28,263 nt of DNA from an uncultured Mordavella sp. (GTDB lineage: Bacteria > Bacillota > Clostridia > Lachnospirales > Lachnospiraceae), in the NCBI GenBank assembly GCA_902406105.1, contig CABPCP010000034.1, positions 1 to 28,263 of the forward strand, given 5' to 3'. The first letter of the stretch is position 1; each line of letters opens with the position of its first letter. Under the pieces are notes generated by a model. That model had not been told where the DNA came from and ran no database searches. It worked only from the letters and a program-made list of their open reading frames with translations. Below, piece by piece: positions 22,425 to 28,263 of this stretch. A program made the position numbers and the translations under genes.

Positions 22425-22566
22425 ATCAATTAAAGAAGACGGCGGCTGTGCTCATGATTCTTTGTCTGTATGGCTGTTGGTCTTCGCCTAACAATAAGTT
22501 AAATTTTAGATAGATTTTTTCATCCCCTCCGGGCCGGCATTGAAAAGCCGGCCCTCTCTCTTTTTT
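22425..22566 (+). ncRNA. candidate small RNA with strong terminator
   Basis: A TATAAT (22413-22418) is followed by GC-rich sequence in which GAAGACGGCGGC (near 22436-22447) can pair with GCTGTT(G)GTCTTC, then an AT-rich stretch, and finally a terminator: GGGCCGGC (22531-22538) with GCCGGCCC (22547-22554), 8-nt loop, then TCTCTCTTTTTT. No reading frame on this strand has a ribosome site. The -35 region is poor, so a promoter is not certain. I do not recognise a known RNA family. The rest of the gap 22271-22622 holds the hydrogenase leader and tRNA-Ser promoter. Confidence 0.4.
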
Positions 22567-22622
22567 GAATTTGGGTATTCCTCTCTCTTCCCACTTATGC
22601 TATAATACATTACAGTGCTTTT

Positions 22623-22709
22623 GGAGACGTATCGAAGTGGTCATAACGAGCCGCACTCGAAATGCGGTTGTCCTTTTTGGGCACGTGGGTTCGAATCCCA
22701 CCGTCTCCG
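22623..22709 (+). tRNA. tRNA-Ser(CGA)
   Basis: The 87-nt class II tRNA has acceptor GGAGACG/CGTCTCC with discriminator G, anticodon arm CCGCA-CTCGAAA-TGCGG with anticodon CGA, a long variable arm and T-loop TTCGAAT. CCA is not encoded. An extended -10 promoter (TGCTATAAT, 22598-22606) lies just upstream. Confidence 0.95.
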
Positions 22710-22717
22710 TTTTCAGA

Positions 22718-22753
22718 AAAAGTCCTCAAACGGTTTCCTGTTTGAGGACTTTT
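22718..22753. terminator. terminator after tRNA-Ser
   Basis: AAAAGTCCTCAAAC pairs with its complement over 14 bp around an 8-nt loop, ending in TTTT on the plus strand and in the mirror T-run on the minus strand. It can serve both tRNA-Ser and the ABC operon whose last stop is at 22782. Confidence 0.85.
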
Positions 22754-22781
22754 GTATTCTAATGTTCTGCTGTCAGGGATC

Positions 22782-24617
22782 CTACTGGGCGAACTGACTG
22801 TTATACAGTCTGGCGTAAGCGCCGTCCGCTTCCAGAAGCGACTGGTGTGTCCCCTGTTCTATGATCGTCCCATTCTGCATCATCAGGATTCGATCCGCAT
22901 CCACAATAGTGGAGAGCCGATGGGCGATCACAAAACTGGTGCGCCCCTTCATCAGCTTTTTCATAGCTTTCCCAATCTCGATCTCTGTACGGGTGTCTAC
23001 GCTGGACGTAGCTTCGTCCAGGATCAACACCGCCGGGTCGCACAGGAAAACCCTTGCGATCGTCAGCAGCTGACGCTGTCCAATGGAAATATTCTCCGCA
23101 TCATTACTCAGAACCGTATCATACCCTTCCGGCAGCGTTCGGATGAAGAAATCTGCCCTGGCCGCCTGGGCCGCCCGGACGATCTCTTCCCGGTCCGCCT
23201 CCGGCCTTCCATAAGCGATATTCTCTGCGATCGTTCCTTCAAAAAGCCAGGTGTCCTGGAGCACCATTCCGAAATTCTCTCTAAGCCGCGGTCTGGACAT
23301 CCTTCCTGTGTCGCTGCCGTCTAAAAAGATCTGGCCGCCATTTACCTCATAGAAGCGCATCAGAAGATTGATGAGCGTCGTTTTCCCTGCTCCGGTACTT
23401 CCCACGATCGCGATCTTTTCCCCTGGCCTGGCGTTAAAACTCACATCCCGCATCAGGATACGGTCAGGCGTATAGCCAAACTTCACATGACAGAATTCCA
23501 CATGTCCCAGGGTCCTCTCAACCTTGACAGGAAACTCCGGGTCCGGGGTAATTTCCGGCTCATCCAGCAGAGCGTACACCCGCTCCAAAGAAGCCAGAGA
23601 AGACTGCATTGAGTTCAGCATGAAAGCCAGCTGAGTCAGTGGTTCTGCCGCCTGGTTGACATATTGGAAGAAAGCCTGGAAGACCCCGATGGTCATGGTC
23701 CCGTTAAGCAGCATGCCGCCTCCCAGAACGGCGATCAGAATCAACCCCAGCCGGTTAATAAACCGGATTCCAGGGTTGATGGCATTGATAAGGAAATCCG
23801 CTTTCCAGGAAGCATCCGTCAGCCGCTGGGAAGCTTCATGCAGCCGGGCGGAACTATGTTCCTCCTGGTTAAACGTTTTGATGACCATACGGCCGCTGTA
23901 GCTTTCCTCCACCAGCGCTGTCACCTCGCTTACGCACTCCTGCCTCTTCAGCGCATACTTAAGCGTCCGGTCAGAAACGAATTTCGTGGCGGTCAGGGAC
24001 AGGCACATAAATAACAGAAATACCGCCGTCAGTAATATACTGAACCGGAACATCATCACCAGAGAACCGATCACCATTCCAAACGCGGTAAACAACTTCA
24101 GCACTCCCGTCTGGAAAGCCTCCGACATTTTGTCCAGGTCATTAGTGATCCGGCTTAAGATCGCGCCTGGCTGATGTCCGTCAAAGAACGCCAGAGGAAG
24201 CCGGTTCAGTTTCTGGCCAATCTCCCCCCGCAGGCGGCAGGCCAGATTCTCCGCGAAGCTGGCCATCAGAAAAGACTGGATGAAATACAGTCCTGCCGCC
24301 GCCAGGTAGATCAGCAGCAGAAGCAAGATATCCCGGCCAGCCTCCTCCCAGGTCACGGAAAAAACTATCTCCTGGGCGAAGGCCGCCTGGATCTTCTCCC
24401 ACAGCAGATCCACGATATAGGCGCTGTACAGAGGGGCCGCGACAGCCAGGACGGTATAAAGAGCCACAGAGATCAAGACCACACACAGCCGCACGCGCTG
24501 GTCGCTGAGCGAATCCCACAGTTTTCTTACGGTCTGCCTGGTATGTTCCGGCGAGGAAGCGTCAAACTCTTCTCCCAATCCTGCCGCTTCCTGTGCGTTT
24601 CTCTCATCATTTTCCAT
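22782..24617 (-). CDS. ABC exporter half-transporter, catalytic-site partner
   Basis: The 611-residue protein has a hydrophilic N-terminus, a six-helix membrane domain (about 40-335) and an ATPase domain with Walker A GSTGAGKT (406-413), Q-loop Gln454, Walker B LILDE (531-535, catalytic Glu present) and His566. Its signature motif is degenerate, ISIGQ (510-514) instead of LSGGQ. The upstream gene has the complementary defects, so the two form a heterodimeric exporter with one active and one degenerate ATP site. Its ATG overlaps the upstream gene by 11 bp with AAAGGAGGG before it. The substrate, likely a drug or peptide, is unknown. Confidence 0.93.
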   Translation of the reverse strand: MENDERNAQEAAGLGEEFDASSPEHTRQTVRKLWDSLSDQRVRLCVVLISVALYTVLAVAAPLYSAYIVDLLWEKIQAAFAQEIVFSVTWEEAGRDILLLLLIYLAAAGLYFIQSFLMASFAENLACRLRGEIGQKLNRLPLAFFDGHQPGAILSRITNDLDKMSEAFQTGVLKLFTAFGMVIGSLVMMFRFSILLTAVFLLFMCLSLTATKFVSDRTLKYALKRQECVSEVTALVEESYSGRMVIKTFNQEEHSSARLHEASQRLTDASWKADFLINAINPGIRFINRLGLILIAVLGGGMLLNGTMTIGVFQAFFQYVNQAAEPLTQLAFMLNSMQSSLASLERVYALLDEPEITPDPEFPVKVERTLGHVEFCHVKFGYTPDRILMRDVSFNARPGEKIAIVGSTGAGKTTLINLLMRFYEVNGGQIFLDGSDTGRMSRPRLRENFGMVLQDTWLFEGTIAENIAYGRPEADREEIVRAAQAARADFFIRTLPEGYDTVLSNDAENISIGQRQLLTIARVFLCDPAVLILDEATSSVDTRTEIEIGKAMKKLMKGRTSFVIAHRLSTIVDADRILMMQNGTIIEQGTHQSLLEADGAYARLYNSQFAQ

Positions 24618-26373
24618 AGTTTTTCCCTCCTTTCATCTGAGATCTGACAATTTCCCGGTAAACAGGACAGGAGTCAAGCAGTGACTGGTGAGTGCCGATT
24701 CCCACGACTCTTCCGTCCTCCAACACAAGGATCTGATCTGCGTTCACGATAGTGCTGACCCGCTGGGCAACGATCAGCACCGCGGCCTCCTTTGTCTGCA
24801 TCGTTAATGCCCTGCGCAGAGCCGCATCGGTCTTAAAATCCAGGGCGGAAAAGCTGTCATCAAAGATGTACAGCTCCGCATCTTTCATCAGCGCCCGGGC
24901 TATGGACAGCCTCTGTTTCTGCCCGCCGGAAAAGTTTGTCCCGCCCTGGGCTACACGAGACTTTAAGCCGCCCCGCAGTTCGCTGACAAACCCTGCCTGG
25001 GCCACATCCAGAATCTTCCACATTTTCTCCTCTGAAGCTTTCTCGTCCCCATGGCGCAGATTGTCCGCGATGGTTCCCGCAAACAGCCATGCCTTCTGAG
25101 GCACATAGGCAATCTGACTTCTTAAGTCTGCCTGACTCATATCCTGGATATCCGTTCCATTCATCAATATCTTTCCCTCTGTCACATCATGCAGTCTGAG
25201 GATCATCTTTGTCAGCACAGATTTTCCGCTTCCGGTGCTGCCTATGACCGCTGTCGTCCGTCCTCTTTGACAGGCAAAATCCAGTCCTCTTAAGGTATAC
25301 TCATCCGCATCCTTGAACCGGAAGCTGACATTTTTGAAACAAATCACCGGCGCTTCCTCATTTGAAGAAATGTCCTTCACATTTCCCCCTCCGTCTGTTT
25401 TCTTCCCGCAGGCTGTCCCGTCCTGGATCTCCGGCTCCAGCTCCAGCACTTCCTGGATTCTTTCTATACATACCAGCGCCCTTGGCAGCATTACCATGAC
25501 CATCTGCGCCATGACCAGATAAAACAGAATCATGATGGCATACTCTGTGAGCGCCGTAATATCACCGATCTCCATAGCCCCGGCTCCGGTCCTGTTCCCT
25601 CCCATATACAGGATCACTATGATGATCAGATTGATCACCAGTACGGCCGAGCTCTCCAGGCCGGCAAAGAGGCGGCACACCTGGATGGAAACATTACGGT
25701 AATCCTCAAAGACGCCGTCCATCCTGCCTTCCTCGTAAGTTTCCTTATCAAAGGCCCGGATTACCCGGACCCCTGTCACATTCTCACGGATCACCACATT
25801 CATCCGGTCAAGGAACCGCTGCATCCGTTCAAACATGGGCGCCGCTTTCTTTACTACCAGCACCGCCAGCAGCAGGACGACAATCGTAACTCCCATCAGG
25901 ATTCCGCCCATCACCACATCTATGCGGAAAGCCATTACGATCCCCAGTACACACACCACCGGCACAGGCAGGATCATCTGGGCCACCATGATCACTGACT
26001 GCTGGATCACATTGACATCATTCAAAGTCCGCGTGATCATGGACCCGGTACCGATACTCTCCATATCGGAAGCGGAGAAATTCAGTGACTGGTCATAAAC
26101 CGCGTTGCGGATATCCCGGCCGACCCGAGCTGACAAGACCGCGCACAGGTAGCTTCCTGACAGCGCTCCAAAACTGGTAATGAGCGCGATCACCAACATG
26201 AGCAGTCCCTGCCGGATGATATAAGGCAGATTGCCTCCGCCGATTCCTTTGTTGATGATATCCGCTGTAATCGTGGGAATCAGAAGTCCCCCCGCCACAT
26301 CAAGGACCATGACCAGCAGAACAAACAGCATTAATTTTCGGTATGGTTTGATAAATTTCAGCATCAGTTTCAT
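24607..26373 (-). CDS. ABC exporter half-transporter, degenerate-site partner
   Basis: The 588-residue protein has six membrane helices (about 15-310) and an ATPase domain with Walker A GSTGSGKS (378-385), a good signature FSGGQ (481-485) but Walker B IFDDS, where Asp506 replaces the catalytic Glu, and Gln537 replaces the H-switch His (IVAQRVS). Such changes mark the degenerate half of heterodimeric exporters (TM287/288, BmrCD, LmrCD types). It is the first gene of the operon, with a promoter carrying two MarR-type operators, so expression probably rises when the divergent MarR regulator is released by a ligand. A linker rich in Gly and Asp lies between the domains (about 318-340). Confidence 0.94.
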   Translation of the reverse strand: MKLMLKFIKPYRKLMLFVLLVMVLDVAGGLLIPTITADIINKGIGGGNLPYIIRQGLLMLVIALITSFGALSGSYLCAVLSARVGRDIRNAVYDQSLNFSASDMESIGTGSMITRTLNDVNVIQQSVIMVAQMILPVPVVCVLGIVMAFRIDVVMGGILMGVTIVVLLLAVLVVKKAAPMFERMQRFLDRMNVVIRENVTGVRVIRAFDKETYEEGRMDGVFEDYRNVSIQVCRLFAGLESSAVLVINLIIIVILYMGGNRTGAGAMEIGDITALTEYAIMILFYLVMAQMVMVMLPRALVCIERIQEVLELEPEIQDGTACGKKTDGGGNVKDISSNEEAPVICFKNVSFRFKDADEYTLRGLDFACQRGRTTAVIGSTGSGKSVLTKMILRLHDVTEGKILMNGTDIQDMSQADLRSQIAYVPQKAWLFAGTIADNLRHGDEKASEEKMWKILDVAQAGFVSELRGGLKSRVAQGGTNFSGGQKQRLSIARALMKDAELYIFDDSFSALDFKTDAALRRALTMQTKEAAVLIVAQRVSTIVNADQILVLEDGRVVGIGTHQSLLDSCPVYREIVRSQMKGGKNYGK

Positions 26374-26401
26374 AGTATTTTCCTGCCTCTTTATAATTTA
26401 A

Positions 26402-26413
26402 TCCGATTTCGGA
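26402..26413. promoter_or_regulatory. MarR-type operator 1
   Basis: TCCGATTTCGGA, a palindrome with 5-bp arms, identical to 26439-26450. It lies downstream of the exporter promoter, in the early transcribed region, where bound repressor would block elongation. Confidence 0.75.
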
Positions 26414-26431
26414 CTTTATGGGTACAGGAAG

Positions 26432-26460
26432 AATATACTCCGATTTCGGATAAAAGTCAA
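26432..26460 (-). promoter_or_regulatory. promoter of the ABC exporter operon
   Basis: Minus strand TTGACT (26460-26455), 17-bp spacer and TATATT (26437-26432). Operator 2 fills the spacer. Confidence 0.85.
26439..26450. promoter_or_regulatory. MarR-type operator 2, within the exporter promoter
   Basis: A second identical TCCGATTTCGGA sits between the -35 and -10 boxes of the exporter promoter, so binding would exclude RNA polymerase. Its start is 37 bp from that of operator 1. Confidence 0.8.
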
Positions 26461-26478
26461 TACAATTTTATCAGGATA

Positions 26479-26508
26479 TTGACTTCTTCTTTTTGGCAAA
26501 ATTATAAT
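26479..26508 (+). promoter_or_regulatory. promoter of the marR-type gene
   Basis: TTGACT (26479-26484), an 18-bp spacer and TATAAT (26503-26508). Its -35 box is 29 bp from operator 2, so autoregulation is plausible but weaker than control of the exporter. Confidence 0.75.
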
Positions 26509-26542
26509 AGATATCAGGAAAATAATCAGGAGGTTCATGTAT

Positions 26543-26995
26543 ATGGAAAAAAACGCTGAGAATCCGCTGGAAATCTTGAATCAATTGAACAAAGAAATGG
26601 ATGAAATCTACCACAGCTACGCAAAGGACCGGGACGTCTCAGACAGCGCTCTTTGGCTGATGTATTCCATATACGAGAGCAGCGTTCCCTGTACCCAGAA
26701 GGATCTGTGCGCGGCCTGGCATTACCCTCCCCAGACGGTGAACTCTATACTGAAAGGGCTGGAAAAGAATGGTTACGTCACCCTGGAAACCACTCCAGAA
26801 AACCACAAGAATAAGCTGATCTTTCTGACGAAACAAGGGCGAAAACTTCTGAAAGAAGTCATCGCCCCTTTGATCCATGCGGAAGAACAGGCCTTTCAGT
26901 ATCTGACGAAAGAAGAACAGGCTTTTCTCCTAAACCTTACCCGTAAATACATAGAATCCCTTCGGAAAGAAGTCTCCCGGATCTATCGGGATTAG
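26543..26995 (+). CDS. MarR-family transcriptional regulator
   Basis: The 150-residue protein has the MarR layout: N-terminal dimerisation helix, a winged HTH with CTQKDLCAAWHYPPQTVNSI as recognition region and LKGLEKNGYVTLE leading to the wing, and C-terminal helices. It is divergent from the exporter operon and likely represses it through the two TCCGATTTCGGA sites, releasing on ligand binding. The ATG at 26537 is only 3 nt from AGGAGG whereas 26543 is 9 nt, so I prefer 26543. Confidence 0.93.
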   Translation: MEKNAENPLEILNQLNKEMDEIYHSYAKDRDVSDSALWLMYSIYESSVPCTQKDLCAAWHYPPQTVNSILKGLEKNGYVTLETTPENHKNKLIFLTKQGRKLLKEVIAPLIHAEEQAFQYLTKEEQAFLLNLTRKYIESLRKEVSRIYRD

Positions 26996-27120
26996 AATGC
27001 TCCTTATTATGCTTTCTCCACAATCTTATTGCAGGGAAAGCTCCTTATTTTCGGACTTGGGCGCCTATAGAATAATAATAAAAGCTTACTTTGAACAGAC
27101 GAAGTGAAAGGAGCACAAAG

Positions 27121-28224
27121 ATGTACTATAAAGAGTTTAAGGGAAATAAGATCTCCGCTCTTGGCCTTGGCAGCCTCCGCCTTCCTGCAATTTCTGGGAA
27201 TCCCAACAAAATTGACCGTCGGAAAGCCCAGCAGGTCATCGACCAGGCTTTCGCAAGCGGCATCAATTACTTTGACACCGCTTACACTTATCACGGCGGC
27301 GATTCAGAACGTTTTCTGGGAGAAACGCTGTCCAGATATCCAAGGGACAGCTATTATCTGGCCACGAAATTTTATGCGGCCGTCACCACAGATATCGAAA
27401 AAGTGTTTGAAGAACAATTGAAACGCTGTCAGACAGACTATTTTGACTTTTATCTGCTGCATGGAATGCAGGAACAGTACATAGAAAAATATATGGATCC
27501 CCAGAAAGACTATATTGGTTACCTTCTCAACCAGAAAAAAGCGGGCCGAATCCGCTATCTGGGATTCTCTTCCCACGCGGCGCCGGAGGCCCTGGAGCGG
27601 TTTGTGGACTGGTGCCCGGATTTCGACATGGCTTTGATCCAGCTCAACTATCTGGACTGGAGCCTGCTGGATGGGGAGCGTCAGTACCAGATCCTGACCG
27701 ACCATGGAATCCCTGTCTGGGTTATGGAACCGCTCAAAGGCGGACGCCTCACTCATTTGAGCGAGAAGGCGGAAGCCATCTTACGCGGCGCGGCCCCGGA
27801 GCGTTCCATCCCTTCCTGGTCCTTCCGCTATCTCCTGGGCCTTGATAATGTGCAGTGCGTCTTGAGCGGCATGGCATCCCCAGAACAAATCCTGGAAAAC
27901 GCCTCAATTTTCGAGGCCCATGATCCGCTCTCCCGTCAGGAGGAGGCCGCGCTGCGGGAAGCCGTCCAGGTATTCAAAAACGAGCTTGGCGTCCCCTGTT
28001 CTGCCTGCCGGTACTGCTGTCCTGTCTGTCCAGCCGGGCTTGATATCCCTCTGCTGATCCAAGGCTACAATGAGCTTACCATCAGCGGCGAGACCTGGAA
28101 GATCTCCAGTCTGTCACAGACCAAAGGCCCTTCCGCCTGTCTTCAGTGCGGCGCCTGCGCAAAGCGGTGTCCCCAGAAGATCGATATACCGGGAGTAATG
28201 AACGCATACGCGGACCGGTTCTGA
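27121..28224 (+). CDS. aldo/keto reductase with C-terminal 4Fe-4S ferredoxin domain
   Basis: The 367-residue protein has an aldo/keto reductase barrel with the catalytic tetrad visible as Asp52, Tyr57, Lys83 (ATKF) and His114 (YLLHG), then a C-terminal ferredoxin-like segment with two cysteine clusters (293-303, CSACRYCCPVC; 340-350, CLQCGACAKRC). Such proteins are common in clostridia; the iron-sulfur part suggests electron exchange with ferredoxin, but the substrate is unknown. The start at 27121 has AAAGGAGC 6-7 nt upstream; an ATG at 27091 is in frame but poorly placed. A palindromic repeat follows the stop after 12 bp. Confidence 0.92.
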   Translation: MYYKEFKGNKISALGLGSLRLPAISGNPNKIDRRKAQQVIDQAFASGINYFDTAYTYHGGDSERFLGETLSRYPRDSYYLATKFYAAVTTDIEKVFEEQLKRCQTDYFDFYLLHGMQEQYIEKYMDPQKDYIGYLLNQKKAGRIRYLGFSSHAAPEALERFVDWCPDFDMALIQLNYLDWSLLDGERQYQILTDHGIPVWVMEPLKGGRLTHLSEKAEAILRGAAPERSIPSWSFRYLLGLDNVQCVLSGMASPEQILENASIFEAHDPLSRQEEAALREAVQVFKNELGVPCSACRYCCPVCPAGLDIPLLIQGYNELTISGETWKISSLSQTKGPSACLQCGACAKRCPQKIDIPGVMNAYADRF

Positions 28225-28236
28225 CTAAATCCATCA

Positions 28237-28263
28237 CAATCGGGGCCGGGGGATTTTTAAAAA
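28237..28263. repeat. palindromic repeat (family copy 3), left half, cut by window edge
   Basis: From 28237 the sequence reads CAATCGGGGCCGGGGG then ATTTTTAAAAA, differing from the left half of 10327-10374 at one position (CAATC against CAATT). The matching right arm must lie just beyond the window. Confidence 0.85.

Noticed and set aside
22419..22566. Identification of the candidate small RNA as 6S or SRP RNA
   Set aside because: Length and conserved core sequences of those RNAs are not visible.
22565..22797. Two overlapping plus-strand frames across tRNA-Ser
   Set aside because: They are formed by the tRNA and its terminator sequence, not by coding sequence.
22752..23324. 190-residue plus-strand frame opposite the ABC exporter
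   Set aside because: Shadow of the ATPase domain coding sequence on the other strand.

Overview
The window looks like a chromosomal segment of an anaerobic Clostridia species, most likely Lachnospiraceae. The evidence is the gene content: the LL-diaminopimelate aminotransferase route to lysine (DapL, DapF), an FprA-type flavodiiron protein, a clostridial one-cluster ferredoxin, a group D-like [FeFe]-hydrogenase protein with a TM1266-type regulator, a YlmC/YmxH sporulation protein, a PdaB-like deacetylase and PduL. Promoters are sigma-A-like and ribosome binding sites are strong AGGAGG types. Genus is not determinable by eye.

Left chromosomal part (1-11787), mostly minus strand: dapF-dapL (dapL cut by the window edge), a small membrane protein, pduL (plus strand), a TM1266-like regulator, a Tim44-like membrane protein, fprA, a polysaccharide deacetylase, a housekeeping run nrdR-truA-xth, a ylmC-type gene with a TTG start, a NatAB-type ABC exporter, a ferredoxin and a stand-alone carbamate kinase. 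Long palindromes of one family lie at 5767-5810 and 10327-10374, and half of another at 28237-28263. The first two palindromes, or their half-sites, supply stop codons to neighbouring genes.

Middle (11788-19920): an integrated element of about 8.1 kb sits in the 3' end of a tRNA-Pro(GGG) gene, bounded by a 23-bp direct repeat of the tRNA T-arm/acceptor sequence. It carries a tyrosine integrase, an Xis-like winged-helix protein, a primase-helicase-like AAA+ replication ATPase, a DUF1643 protein, several unrecognised small proteins and a divergently transcribed XRE regulator. It has no capsid, packaging or conjugation genes. It is rich in non-coding structure: GTCGCC-type direct repeats near both ends (likely integrase arm sites), two copies of a 61-nt motif with one compensatory base-pair change, an associated second motif, and terminator-like hairpins directly in front of the replication and DUF1643 genes. 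This is the most unusual part of the window.

Right chromosomal part (19898-28263): tRNA-Pro, a divergent dapB-like gene, the [FeFe]-hydrogenase-like gene, a possible small RNA with a strong terminator, tRNA-Ser(CGA), a two-gene heterodimeric ABC exporter with one degenerate ATPase site, its divergent MarR regulator with two identical palindromic operators, and an aldo/keto reductase with C-terminal ferredoxin clusters. All family names come from reading motifs; no database search was run.
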